64,000 nucleotides of DNA, from contig NZ_JAKLLN010000004.1 in the NCBI RefSeq assembly GCF_023150065.1, positions 1-64,000 of the forward strand. Direction: 5' to 3'. Source of the stretch: Zoogloea sp. GTDB taxonomy: Bacteria > Pseudomonadota > Gammaproteobacteria > Burkholderiales > Rhodocyclaceae. Shown here piece after piece: positions 43,207 through 51,545 of the stretch. Under the pieces are notes generated by a model. The model was not told the origin of the DNA and ran no database searches. It was given only the letters and a program-made list of their open reading frames with translations. Each line of letters starts with the position of its first letter. Position 1 is the first letter of the stretch. A program made the translations under genes and the position numbers.

Positions 43207-45605
43207 CGGCGCAGCAGCCTCAAGCCATTGCCCACCACCAGCAGGCTAGCTCCCATGTCGGCGAACACCGCCATCCACATGGTCGCGTGGCCGGTGAAGG
43301 TGAGCACCAGGAACACGGCCTTGATGCCCAGCGCAAGCGCGATGTTCTGTGTGAGCACCTGTGCCGTGGTGCGGGACAGCCGCACGAAGGTCGGAATCTT
43401 GCGCAGGTCATCGTCCATCAGCGCCACGTCGGCCGTCTCGATGGCCGTGTCGGTGCCCGCCGCGCCCATCGCGAAGCCAATGTCGGCACGAGCCAACGCC
43501 GGAGCGTCGTTGATTCCATCACCGACCATGCCGACCCCGCCGGACTGGGCAAGCGCTTCGATCTCGCGCAGTTTGTCATCGGGGAGCAGGTTGCCTTGTG
43601 CGCGGTCGATCCCGGCCTGTGTGGCAATCGCCTTGGCGGTGTGTGGGTTGTCGCCGGTCAGCATCATGGTCTGGATGCCCAGCGCGTGCAGTTCGGCCAC
43701 GGCGCTCCGGCTGCTGTCCTTGATGGTGTCGGCCACTGCCATGAGCGCCTGCACGCCCTCGGGCTCCACCAGCATCACCGCCGTCTTACCCTCGGCTTCC
43801 AGTGCGGTGATGCGTTGTTCCATTGCGGGGGAGCAATGTCCCAGCTCGTCGAGCATCCGATGGTTGCCGAGGTGATAGGCCACTCCGTCGATCACGCCGC
43901 GCACGCCTCGGCCGGGCAATGCGGCGAATTCCGCGACTTCGCGCAGCGCCACGCCGTCGGCAAGGGCGGCTTGCGCGATTGCCTTGGACACCGGATGGTC
44001 GGAGCGGCTGGCCAGGCTGGCCGCGAGACTACGGGCGTGCTGGGGCGAAGCGTTACCCAAGGCAACGAAGTCGGTCTGCGCGGGCTTGCCGTGGGTGATG
44101 GTGCCGGTCTTGTCCAAGGCCAGCCAGCGCAGCTTGCGGCCCTCTTCCAAATACACGCCGCCCTTGATGAGAATGCCGTGGCGTGCCGCTGCGGCCAACC
44201 CGCTGACGATGCTGACGGGTGTCGAAATCACCAGCGCGCACGGGCAGGCGATCACCAGCAAAACCAGCGCCCGATAGATCCAATCCAGCCATGCCGCTCC
44301 CACAAAGAGCGGCGGCACCAGTGCGACGACCACGGCCAAGGCGAATACGGCGGGCGTGTACCAGCGCGCGAACTGATCCACGAAGCGCTGGGTCGGCGCG
44401 CGGCTGCCTTGTGCGGCCTCCACCGCATGAATGATGCGGGCCAGCGTGGAGTTGTTCGCCAGCGCCGTGACACGGTACTCGAACGAGCCTGACTCGTTGA
44501 GGGAACCCGCAAAGACGGGATCGCCTAGGCCCTTGTCGACGGGCAGACTCTCCCCGGTGATCGGCGCTTGGTTCACGGTCGAGCGGCCTTCTACGACCTC
44601 CCCATCGAGGGCGATGCGTTCGCCAGGCCGCACTCGCACCCGGCTGCCGATCGCAACCTGCTTGGCATCCACCTCGCGCCATGAGCCATCAGGCTGTTGC
44701 ACCGTGGCTCGCTCCGGGGCCAGATCGAGCAGCCCCGCGATGGCGTTGCGGGCGCGGTCCAGCGACTTGGCCTCGATGACCTCGGCCAAAGCGAACAACA
44801 CCATCACCATCGCCGCCTCCGGCCAGTGCCCGATCAACATGGCCCCGGTGACGGCAATCGACATCAGGGCGTTCATGTTGAGGTTGCGGTTCTTGAGGGC
44901 AATCCATCCTTTCTTGTAGGTGGACAGGCCACCGGTGAGGATGGCGACCAGAGCCAGAACCATCACCGACCAATGATTGCCGCCTTGGAGCCAGTACACG
45001 GCCTCCGCCGCAACAGCGGCGACTAGCGAGATGCCGAGCGGCCACCAATGGGTCGTGGTCTGCCCCGGTGCTGATGACGCAGGCGTGCGGTTGGCTTCTT
45101 CGAGCACTTGGGCCTCGAAGCCGAGCGATTGCAGAGCACCCAGCACGTCAGGCAGCACGGCTGGGGCATGGCGCACGGTGAGCGTGCGTTGCATCAGGTT
45201 GAAGTCGAGATCGATCACACCGGCCAGCGTGGCGAGATTGCTGCGGATCAGCGCCTCCTCGGACGGACAATCCATCTTGGCGATGGCAAGGCGGGTGGTC
45301 TGCACCGCCGAGCGGTCGTCCTGTCGCACCGCCTGCATATCGACAGCCGCCAAGGCTTGTTCCACGGGGGCCAACGACGCCAGGGTGTGCCGCACGGTCA
45401 AGGTGCGCCGCATCAGGTTGAAATCGAGCTCCACCACGCCGGGCACGCCGCCCAGCTTGCCCCGGATCAGCGCTTCTTCCGTGGGGCAGTCCATGTTCTC
45501 GATGTGATAGACGGCAACCGCCACCCCGGTAGTGGCGCTGGTCTGTGTTTCTGATTTGAGAACGGGAGCATCAGCACAACCGTACCCGCTTGATCCGCAA
45601 CTCAT
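43203..45605 (-). CDS. pbrA: P1B-type heavy-metal ATPase (PbrA/CadA class)
   Basis: The 800-residue transporter exports soft divalent metals such as Pb, Cd and Zn from the cytoplasm. The start is Cys-containing (MSCGSSGYGC) and is followed by two HMA-like domains with ENMDCPTEEALIR (about 37-49) and AKMDCPSEEALIR (about 109-121); both have a single-Cys MDCP motif. The membrane CPC site (about 454-456), the actuator TGES, phosphorylation site DKTGTITHG (about 497) and GDGINDAPAL (about 695) are intact. The PbrBC partner points to lead as substrate, while cadmium and zinc are also plausible. Confidence 0.9.
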   Translation of the reverse strand: MSCGSSGYGCADAPVLKSETQTSATTGVAVAVYHIENMDCPTEEALIRGKLGGVPGVVELDFNLMRRTLTVRHTLASLAPVEQALAAVDMQAVRQDDRSAVQTTRLAIAKMDCPSEEALIRSNLATLAGVIDLDFNLMQRTLTVRHAPAVLPDVLGALQSLGFEAQVLEEANRTPASSAPGQTTTHWWPLGISLVAAVAAEAVYWLQGGNHWSVMVLALVAILTGGLSTYKKGWIALKNRNLNMNALMSIAVTGAMLIGHWPEAAMVMVLFALAEVIEAKSLDRARNAIAGLLDLAPERATVQQPDGSWREVDAKQVAIGSRVRVRPGERIALDGEVVEGRSTVNQAPITGESLPVDKGLGDPVFAGSLNESGSFEYRVTALANNSTLARIIHAVEAAQGSRAPTQRFVDQFARWYTPAVFALAVVVALVPPLFVGAAWLDWIYRALVLLVIACPCALVISTPVSIVSGLAAAARHGILIKGGVYLEEGRKLRWLALDKTGTITHGKPAQTDFVALGNASPQHARSLAASLASRSDHPVSKAIAQAALADGVALREVAEFAALPGRGVRGVIDGVAYHLGNHRMLDELGHCSPAMEQRITALEAEGKTAVMLVEPEGVQALMAVADTIKDSSRSAVAELHALGIQTMMLTGDNPHTAKAIATQAGIDRAQGNLLPDDKLREIEALAQSGGVGMVGDGINDAPALARADIGFAMGAAGTDTAIETADVALMDDDLRKIPTFVRLSRTTAQVLTQNIALALGIKAVFLVLTFTGHATMWMAVFADMGASLLVVGNGLRLLRR

Positions 45606-45639
45606 AGCAATTCCTCGGCGTCGTCATTCGTTCAAATGC

Positions 45640-45670
45640 ATTAAAATCCCTATAGTGGCTATAGGGTCAA
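45640..45670 (-). promoter_or_regulatory. MerR-type promoter/operator of the metal operon
   Basis: On the minus strand, TTGACC (45670-45665) and TTTAAT (45645-45640) are separated by 19 bases, the over-long spacer typical of MerR-activated promoters. The spacer holds the dyad CCCTATAG-TGG-CTATAGGG (45648-45666), which matches known pbr/cad-type operators. The regulator gene is divergent. Metal-bound regulator would untwist the spacer and start pbrA transcription. Confidence 0.88.
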
Positions 45671-45686
45671 GCATTGGAGGACCAGC

Positions 45687-46130
45687 ATGGAAATCAGGAT
45701 CGGCGAACTGGCGCAGCGCACGGGATGCGAGGTCGTGACCATTCGTTACTACGAAAAGGAAGGGCTATTGCCTGAGCCGGCGCGAAGCAGCGGGAACTAT
45801 CGGCTGTACGGCGAGGAGCAAGTCAAGCGCATGCAGTTCATTCGCCACTGCCGTTCGCTGGACATGTCGCTGGGCGAGATTCGGACCTTACTGAACCTGT
45901 GGGACAGCCCCACCCAGGATTGCGGAAAAGTGAATGCCCTGCTGGATGACCATATCCGGCAGGTGGAGGCGCGGGTCGAGGCGTTGTTGCAGCTAAGGCT
46001 GCATTTGACGGCCTTGCGTGAAAAGTGCGCCGGCGCACGACCCGTCGAGGCGTGCGGCATTCTTCAAGGGCTCGTGAATTGTTCTTGCCATACCGTCAGC
46101 ACCCGAGACGAGGCCAGCGCTGGCGTTTAG
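45687..46130 (+). CDS. pbrR: MerR-family Pb/Cd-responsive regulator (PbrR/CadR)
   Basis: The 147-residue protein has the winged-helix domain at the N-terminus (IRIGELAQRTGCEVVTIRYYEKEGLLPEP), a long dimerisation helix (about 83-118) and a C-terminal metal-binding loop. C79, C114 and C123 correspond to the three-Cys site of PbrR/CadR, and C14, C132 and C134 are also shared with PbrR. GGAGG lies before the ATG. It is divergent from pbrA across the 19-bp-spacer operator and should sense Pb(II) and/or Cd(II). Confidence 0.9.
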   Translation: MEIRIGELAQRTGCEVVTIRYYEKEGLLPEPARSSGNYRLYGEEQVKRMQFIRHCRSLDMSLGEIRTLLNLWDSPTQDCGKVNALLDDHIRQVEARVEALLQLRLHLTALREKCAGARPVEACGILQGLVNCSCHTVSTRDEASAGV

Positions 46131-46165
46131 CGTACGATTTTTCCCAAATTCTGTGGCTTCCCCTG

Positions 46166-48019
46166 CTAGGCGACCCCGACTCGCGGCGGGGTCCATTCGC
46201 TTTCCTTCACGGCCGTGCTCACTGCCATGGCGAGCTTGTCGAGATTGCTGGCAGTCACGCCCTCCAGTGCCGAACGCCCCCGCAGCATCGAGCGCGGTTG
46301 CAGCAGTGCATGGTAGATCTGCCAAGGGTCCGCATCCCTGGTCAGCTTCAGGACGGACTGGATCAGCTCGTGCTTGAGCGGGTCGAGGTGCCAGTCCGGC
46401 ACGCGCTGGCCGCGGTTGCCTACGTTCAAAGCCAGCAAGTTGCCCGCCTTGATCTCGTAGCTGATCCACCTGCGGGATTTGCCTGCCATCTTGGCAAACG
46501 CAGCGACGGGAAGGTTGTGCGGCGCTTCGAAGACATCGAACAGCTCCATCCGCTCGCGCTGAATGTCCGAAGGCACCAGCGGCGCGGCCGATCGAGGGGG
46601 CGGAACCGCCGGCAGCCGATGTGCGGCGGCAGAAACCAACGGCATGGCGTCACCCGGCTTTGTCACGAGCAGGATTGGCGAAGCAGCAACCGGCGTAGAG
46701 GGGGCGTTTGCGGTTTGCTCACTCGGGAATGCGGGCACGCCTTCCAGATGCACGGTGAGGGGCATGCTGGCCGCCTCGACCTGGTTCTGCTCGAAGAGGT
46801 CGAGCCGATCGGCCCAGTCCTGCATCATGCGGCGACGCTGCTCCACGTACTCGGCATGGTTGTAGGTCGCGCTGACCTTGTTGGGATCGACGTGCGAGAG
46901 CTGTGCATCCACCCAGACTTTCGGGTAGCCGATCTCGTTGAGCGCAGTGGACATCGTGCCGCGGATGCCGTGTCCGGTCAGGCGTTCCTGATAGCCCATG
47001 CGCTTGAGGGCACCATTGAGGGTGTTCTCGCTGATGCGCTTCTTCAAGTCGCTGTCGTGCCGGAACAGGTGGCGCTGGGCCGGCTTGAACTCATCGAGCA
47101 GGTGCCGGACGATCTCCATGGCCTGAATCGACAGCGGCACGATGTAGGGCGGGATGTCCTTCGCCTGCTGCCGCTTCTTGCGCATATCCAACTGGAGTTG
47201 CTTCACGACGTCGGGCGGGATGATCCACAACCCACGGTCCAGATCGAATTGATCCGGCATCGCCTGTCGCAGCTCGCCGGTTCGCACGCCGGTCAGCAGC
47301 AATAGCCGCAGCCCGAGCTGGGTCTGCCGCCTGCCGCGATAGCTGCGCAGCCGCTGCAACAGCTTCGGCAGCTCGGCCATGCGCAGGAACGGGTTGTGGT
47401 TGACGGGTGGCAGCGGCAGCGCCACCACATCGAGATCGGAGGCGGGGTTCTGCTCCAGGCCCGGCACGATCACCAGCGCGTAGCGGAACAGTTGGTTGAA
47501 CCACGTCCTGACTTTCTCGGCGACGGAGAGCGCCCTGCGCTTCTCGATCTTGGCGATCACCTCCAAGAGGTCGGGACGCTTGATCTCATAGATCGACCGC
47601 TTGCCCAGGGCGGGCAGCACATCTTTGTCGAAGATGCGCGGAAGTATCGAGAGGGTCGTCTGCCGGCCTTCCTTGAGGCTGAGCCCGCGATGCTTGAGCC
47701 ACTTGCGATACACCGCCTCGAAGGTGTTTTCGTCGGCGAGCCGGACAGCGGTGCGCTTCTGCTTGCGGTGAACGCGAGGATTGGTGCCTTTGGCCAGCAG
47801 GGCGCGCGCTTCGTCGCGCAGGCTGCGGGCCTCGCGAAGCGTCACCTCCGGGTAGGTGCCGAGCGACATCCGCTTCTGCTTGCCCGCCCAGTAGTAGCGG
47901 AAGTGCCAAGTCCTGCCCCCTGCAGCCGTGACGGCCAGGGAGAGGCCATCCAAGTCAGGGAGGGTGTATGCCTTGCCAGTTGCCTTGGCCTGTCGAACGG
48001 CCAGGTCTGAGAGTGCCAT
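46166..48019 (-). CDS. int: ICE integrase (P4/ICEclc-type tyrosine recombinase)
   Basis: The 617-residue protein catalyses integration into and excision from tRNA-Gly. The N-terminal DUF4102 arm-binding domain (about 1-95, LSDLAVRQAKATGKAYTLPDLDGLSLAV) is followed by a core-binding domain and catalytic domain with R246 (TGVRTGEL), H350-x-x-R353 (GHGIRG), H376 (QLSH) and Y386 (SATYNH). A C-terminal extension of about 200 residues is typical of ICEclc-like integrases. Its last part (about 515-610) includes RMELFDVFEAPHNLPV and LLQPRSMLRGRSALEGVT. The first ATG at 48037 contains the ribosome-binding site AGGAG, so MALSDL is the real start. Confidence 0.93.
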   Translation of the reverse strand: MALSDLAVRQAKATGKAYTLPDLDGLSLAVTAAGGRTWHFRYYWAGKQKRMSLGTYPEVTLREARSLRDEARALLAKGTNPRVHRKQKRTAVRLADENTFEAVYRKWLKHRGLSLKEGRQTTLSILPRIFDKDVLPALGKRSIYEIKRPDLLEVIAKIEKRRALSVAEKVRTWFNQLFRYALVIVPGLEQNPASDLDVVALPLPPVNHNPFLRMAELPKLLQRLRSYRGRRQTQLGLRLLLLTGVRTGELRQAMPDQFDLDRGLWIIPPDVVKQLQLDMRKKRQQAKDIPPYIVPLSIQAMEIVRHLLDEFKPAQRHLFRHDSDLKKRISENTLNGALKRMGYQERLTGHGIRGTMSTALNEIGYPKVWVDAQLSHVDPNKVSATYNHAEYVEQRRRMMQDWADRLDLFEQNQVEAASMPLTVHLEGVPAFPSEQTANAPSTPVAASPILLVTKPGDAMPLVSAAAHRLPAVPPPRSAAPLVPSDIQRERMELFDVFEAPHNLPVAAFAKMAGKSRRWISYEIKAGNLLALNVGNRGQRVPDWHLDPLKHELIQSVLKLTRDADPWQIYHALLQPRSMLRGRSALEGVTASNLDKLAMAVSTAVKESEWTPPRVGVA

Positions 48020-48114
48020 GCTCTTGCTCCTGAACATGAGTCAGGAACCAGATGCTGGTCACGTCGACCTCGCCCCTCCATCAACAATCCGGAATCAGCC
48101 GCGCCCGCAAAAAT

Positions 48115-48247
48115 GGACTTGTTTGTGGACTTAAAAGTCCCGGCTGTAGATGGATCGCAGTGGACCGCGGCAGAACGTCAAAGAGAGGAAAAGTCCTTGT
48201 GTGGCAACGACTTGCAGACTCTCTTGGACTTCTGCGGAAGTCCGCAG
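48115..48247. repeat. Cluster of GGACTT/AAGTCC repeats beside att
   Basis: The six-base motif occurs six times in 129 bases: GGACTT at 48115, 48127 and 48226, and AAGTCC at 48135, 48191 and 48238. Two pairs form inverted repeats (48127-48140 and 48226-48243), and CTGCGGA-AG-TCCGCAG (48232-48247) is a longer dyad. They lie between the integrase start and the tRNA end, where arm-type integrase sites, excisionase sites or the integrase promoter are expected. Confidence 0.6.
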
Positions 48248-48257
48248 AATGATGCAG

Positions 48258-48275
48258 TGGAGCGGGCGATGGGAA
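48258..48275. other. Attachment site (ICE-chromosome junction)
   Basis: ICEclc-like integrases recombine within about the last 18 bases of tRNA-Gly, here the T-arm/acceptor end. I place the junction by analogy. No second copy of this sequence is seen elsewhere in the window, so the other att site is beyond the left edge. Confidence 0.65.
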
Positions 48276-48331
48276 TCGAACCCACGGCTCTAGCTTGGGA
48301 AGCTAGGGTATTACCATTATACGACGCCCGC
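48258..48331 (-). tRNA. glyU: tRNA-Gly (anticodon CCC)
   Basis: The minus strand folds as a cloverleaf: acceptor GCGGGCG/CGCCCGC, anticodon stem CTAGC/GCTAG with loop TTCCCAA giving anticodon CCC, T-arm with GTTCGATTC, discriminator T and an encoded CCA (48258-48260). Its 3' end faces the integrase gene, as in ICEclc-type elements that target tRNA-Gly. The tRNA stays complete because the element restores the 3' end. Confidence 0.95.
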
Positions 48332-48401
48332 TCGGGAGATCCGGGATTGTACGCAGGCCGGGGGCGGAGGGCAACCGGGTGGGCGTGGTAAACTGGCAGC
48401 C

Positions 48402-48632
48402 ATGTGTGCTGATGCTTCTTCCTCCGTGTCTCTCAACATCACCCTCAACGGCGAGGCACGTGTCCTGGCCGGGCCCCTGTCGGTGGCCGACCTGCTCGAT
48501 CAGATGAACCTCACCGGCAAGCGCCTGGCGGTCGAGCGCAATGGTGAGATCGTGCCCAGGGGGCGCCATGCCGATACCGCGCTGGTCGAGGGCGACGTGC
48601 TCGAGATCGTGGTGGCGGTGGGCGGCGGCTAG
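48402..48632 (+). CDS. thiS: Sulfur carrier protein ThiS
   Basis: The 76-residue ubiquitin-fold protein ends in AVGGG, exposing the Gly-Gly that is adenylated and thiocarboxylated to carry sulfur for the thiazole ring of thiamine. The core [41 protein letters not shown] is typical. The first residues (MCADASSS) are extra and a start a few codons later is possible. It is followed by thiG after an 80-base gap and is the first chromosomal gene right of the ICE junction. Confidence 0.92.
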   Translation: MCADASSSVSLNITLNGEARVLAGPLSVADLLDQMNLTGKRLAVERNGEIVPRGRHADTALVEGDVLEIVVAVGGG

Positions 48633-48712
48633 GCCGCAATGCTGTTGTGGGGCGCGGGTGGCGTCCCCTTCCCTCTTTCTCCCCTCATCCCTCATTTCAG
48701 ACTGGCGCTTCG

Positions 48713-49498
48713 ATGGACGATTTGCTGACGATTGCAGGCAAGGCCTATTCCTCCCGGCTGCTGGTGGGCACGGGCAAGTACAAGGATTTCACCGAGACCC
48801 GCGAGGCCGTGCTGGCCAGTGGGGCGCAGATCGTCACCGTGGCGATCCGCCGGACCAACATCGGCCAGGACCCGAACGCGCCCAGCCTGCTGGATGCGCT
48901 GCCCCCGTCCGAGTTCACCTATCTGCCCAACACCGCAGGCTGCTATAGCGCCGACGACGCGGTGCGCACTCTGCGCCTGGCGCGGGAGCTGCTGGATGAC
49001 CACCGGCTGGTGAAGCTGGAGGTGCTGGGCGATCCGCACACCCTGTTCCCGAACATGCCCGAGACCCTCAAGGCCGCCGAGACGCTGGTGAAGGAGGGCT
49101 TCGAGGTGATGGTGTACTGCTCAGATGACCCCATCCAGGCCAAGATGCTTGAGGACATCGGCTGTGTGGCGGTGATGCCCCTGGCCTCCCTGATCGGCTC
49201 CGGCATGGGCGTGCTCAACCCCTGGAACGTGCAATTGGTGCGCGATGCGGTGAAGGTGCCGGTGCTGCTGGATGCCGGCGTTGGCACGGCGTCGGATGCG
49301 GCCATTGCCATGGAGCTGGGTTGCGACGGGGTGCTGATGAATACGGCCATTGCCCTGGCCAGGGATCCGGTGAAGATGGCCGGTGCCATGAAGAAGGGTG
49401 TTGAAGCCGGCCGCGAGGCTTTCCTGGCGGGCCGCATGCCCCGCAAGTTCTACACGGCCAGCCCGAGTTCGCCCACTACGGGCATGATCGGCAGCTGA
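48713..49498 (+). CDS. thiG: Thiazole synthase ThiG
   Basis: The 261-residue TIM-barrel enzyme condenses deoxyxylulose phosphate, dehydroglycine or glycine imine and ThiS thiocarboxylate into the thiamine thiazole. The family sequences [22 protein letters not shown] and [14 protein letters not shown] (with the Schiff-base Lys), as well as [28 protein letters not shown] (phosphate site), are present. Length is usual. A GGGG/CCCC hairpin followed by a T-rich stretch (49501-49525) lies between it and trmB. Confidence 0.95.
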   Translation: MDDLLTIAGKAYSSRLLVGTGKYKDFTETREAVLASGAQIVTVAIRRTNIGQDPNAPSLLDALPPSEFTYLPNTAGCYSADDAVRTLRLARELLDDHRLVKLEVLGDPHTLFPNMPETLKAAETLVKEGFEVMVYCSDDPIQAKMLEDIGCVAVMPLASLIGSGMGVLNPWNVQLVRDAVKVPVLLDAGVGTASDAAIAMELGCDGVLMNTAIALARDPVKMAGAMKKGVEAGREAFLAGRMPRKFYTASPSSPTTGMIGS

Positions 49499-49537
49499 TG
49501 GGGGCTCGCCCCCGCGTTTTGGTTTGACGGATTTTCC

Positions 49538-50263
49538 ATGAGTGATGAACAACAGCAGCCGGTGTCCGGCGACGAGGCGCAGCCGGCCGGCCGCCTGACC
49601 TCCCAGTCGATCCGCAGCTTCGTGCTGCGCCAGGGCCGCATGTCGGATGCGCAGCACCGTTTCCTGGACGAGATGATGCCCAGGGTGGGCATCACTTTCC
49701 GCCCCGAGCCCATCGACCTGGCCCAGGTGTTTGGCCGCAAGGCACCGCAGATCGTGGAGATCGGCTTTGGCATGGGGCAGGCCACGGCGCAGATCGCCCA
49801 GGCGCGGCCGGACGACGATTTCGTCGGCATCGAGGTGCATGCGCCGGGCGTCGGTGGCCTGTGCAAGCTGATCGAGGAAGGTGGCATCACCAACCTGCGC
49901 ATCGTCCAGCACGACGCGGTGGAGGTGCTGCGGGACATGATCCCCGAGGCCTCCCTGGCTGGCGTGCATATCTACTTCCCCGACCCCTGGCCCAAGAAGC
50001 GCCACCACAAGCGCCGCCTGGTGCAGGGGCCCTTCGTCAAGCTGATCGCCTCGCGTCTGGCGCCAGGGGGCTACCTGCACTGCGCCACCGACTGGGAGGA
50101 GTACGCCCACCAGATGCTGGAGGTGCTGTCTGCGGAGCCGATGCTGGCCAACACCGCCGAGGGCTTTGCGCCCAAGCCCGACTACCGGCCCCTGACCAAG
50201 TTCGAAAACCGGGGCATCAAGCTGGGCCACGGGGTGTGGGACGTGGTCTTCCGGAAGGTCTGA
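49538..50263 (+). CDS. trmB: tRNA (guanine-N7-)-methyltransferase
   Basis: The 241-residue enzyme makes m7G46 in tRNA. The SAM-binding motif [11 protein letters not shown] (about 71-81), [12 protein letters not shown], and [20 protein letters not shown] (about 146-165, with the catalytic Asp/Pro-Trp region) identify TrmB. The N-terminal 35 residues are a variable, Gln-rich lead. Two bases separate its stop from the GTG of the next small gene. Confidence 0.95.
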   Translation: MSDEQQQPVSGDEAQPAGRLTSQSIRSFVLRQGRMSDAQHRFLDEMMPRVGITFRPEPIDLAQVFGRKAPQIVEIGFGMGQATAQIAQARPDDDFVGIEVHAPGVGGLCKLIEEGGITNLRIVQHDAVEVLRDMIPEASLAGVHIYFPDPWPKKRHHKRRLVQGPFVKLIASRLAPGGYLHCATDWEEYAHQMLEVLSAEPMLANTAEGFAPKPDYRPLTKFENRGIKLGHGVWDVVFRKV

Positions 50264-50265
50264 GG

Positions 50266-50493
50266 GTGGCCCTCAAGCGCTTGCCGGCGGGGGCCTGGCT
50301 GCTGGGTGTGCCCGGCCTGCTGTGCCTGCTTGCCGGCGGTGTGCTGCTGGCGGGCTTCGGTACCGATCTGCATCCTCTGTTGCAGGAGTCGGGGGCAGGG
50401 CTGGTGCTGTTGGTATCCGGTGTGGCACTGGTGGGCAGCGCGGCGTTTCCGCTGGTGCTGGCCGAACTGGCGGCGAAGGACGGGCAGGGCTGA
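50266..50493 (+). CDS. Small two-helix membrane protein
   Basis: The 75-residue frame starts at GTG two bases after trmB and codes for two hydrophobic helices (about 10-30, AWLLGVPGLLCLLAGGVLLAGF, and 40-63, GAGLVLLVSGVALVGSAAFPLVL). The close link to trmB and the coherent hydrophobic pattern support coding, but I do not recognise the family. The ribosome-binding site would lie in the trmB end (GGAAGG). Confidence 0.55.
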   Translation: MALKRLPAGAWLLGVPGLLCLLAGGVLLAGFGTDLHPLLQESGAGLVLLVSGVALVGSAAFPLVLAELAAKDGQG

Positions 50494-50540
50494 AGGTTGT
50501 TTTCGTGAGTATTGGCGGTGCCTGTGCTCACGGTCCGCGG

Positions 50541-50599
50541 GCGAATGAATTCGTCCCTACAGGAGAACCCCCGCAGCTCGTGGGGGCACCTTCATTCGC
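50541..50599. repeat. Nested REP-like inverted repeat
   Basis: GCGAATGAA (50541-50549) pairs perfectly with TTCATTCGC (50591-50599), and inside it CCCCC (50568-50572) pairs with GGGGG (50582-50586). The arm continuing as TTCGTCCCTACAGG resembles scattered palindromic repeats of Pseudomonas and Rhodocyclales genomes. It lies in the 169-base convergent gap between two genes, a usual place for REP elements. Confidence 0.55.
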
Positions 50600-50662
50600 A
50601 CTGTGTAGCTTGACGCACCGGCCGGCAGTTGCCGAACGCCCGGCGATGTCGGCTCCCAGCCC

Positions 50663-51535
50663 TCAATACACCTTCGCCTCGCCCTCCGGCCGGGTCTTGA
50701 AGCGGCGGTGCACCCAGTAATACTGGGCCGGCATGGTGCGGACCAGGTCTTCGATGGCGGCGTTCATGCGATGCACGTCGGCTTCCACGTCACCACTCGG
50801 AAAGTCCGTCCAGGGTTCGCTCAGGGTCACCACGTAGCCCTGGCCGCCCGGGAGCATGCGGGTCACGCAGGTCACCACCACCGCGCCGCCCAGGCGGGTG
50901 AGGCGGGGCAGGGCCGACAGGGTCGCGGCCTGCACGCCGAAGAAGGGCGAGAAGATCGAGTCCTCGATGCCGTTGTCCATGTCCGGCAGGTAGTAGAAGG
51001 GCCGCATCTCCTTCATGGCCTTGATGGAGGCGCGCACGCTTTCGTCCCGGCGCAGCAGCACCTGGCTGCCGAATCGGCTGCGCCCATGAAACAGCCAGTG
51101 GTCGATCACCGGGTCGCGCTGGCGGGCGTAGATGCTGACGCAATCGAAGCTGGCAGCCAACCGGGTGCCGCCCAGGTCCAGGCCGAGAAAGTGGGGTGTC
51201 AGCATGATCACCGGCTGGCGCTCGGCGATCAGGCGGGCCAGGATTTCCTCTCCTTCCACCTGTACGATCTGGCGCACCCGCGCCTCCGGCGCAAACCAGG
51301 CCAGGCCGCGCTCGATCAGGCTGCGCCCGGCCAGGGCGAAGTGCTCCTTGGCCAGGGCTCGGCGTTCAGCCTCGGGCAGATCGGGGAAGCACAGGCGCAG
51401 GTTGGTGTGCACCACCCGGCGGCGGGGCGCGATGATCCAGTACAGCAGCAGGCCGATGCTGCGGCCGATGGGGGCCTGGACGGACAGGGGCAGCCAGTGG
51501 ATCAGCCACAGCAGGGCAACGATGATTCGACTCAT
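50663..51535 (-). CDS. LpxL/HtrB-family lipid A acyltransferase
   Basis: The 290-residue inner-membrane enzyme has an N-terminal anchor (about 5-40, IIVALLWLIHWLPLSVQAPIG) and the H-x4-D acyltransferase motif HFLGLD (about 113-118), followed by RRDESVRASIKAMKEMRPFYYLPDMD. The family transfers secondary acyl chains to lipid A. It is one of two adjacent paralogues in a leftward pair, ten bases after the first; which position of lipid A each acts on cannot be told here. Confidence 0.85.
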   Translation of the reverse strand: MSRIIVALLWLIHWLPLSVQAPIGRSIGLLLYWIIAPRRRVVHTNLRLCFPDLPEAERRALAKEHFALAGRSLIERGLAWFAPEARVRQIVQVEGEEILARLIAERQPVIMLTPHFLGLDLGGTRLAASFDCVSIYARQRDPVIDHWLFHGRSRFGSQVLLRRDESVRASIKAMKEMRPFYYLPDMDNGIEDSIFSPFFGVQAATLSALPRLTRLGGAVVVTCVTRMLPGGQGYVVTLSEPWTDFPSGDVEADVHRMNAAIEDLVRTMPAQYYWVHRRFKTRPEGEAKVY

Positions 51536-51545
51536 GGGGGGATGA

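Noticed and set aside
45666-46165. Terminal inverted repeat of a Tn3 transposon at the regulator end of the metal module
   Set aside because: I looked for a GGGG-type 38-bp end matching a Tn3 repeat and could not identify one by eye.
49500-49525. Intrinsic terminator after thiG
   Set aside because: The GGGG/CCCC stem is short with a very small loop and the T-run is broken (GTTTTGGTTT); evidence is too weak for a separate entry.
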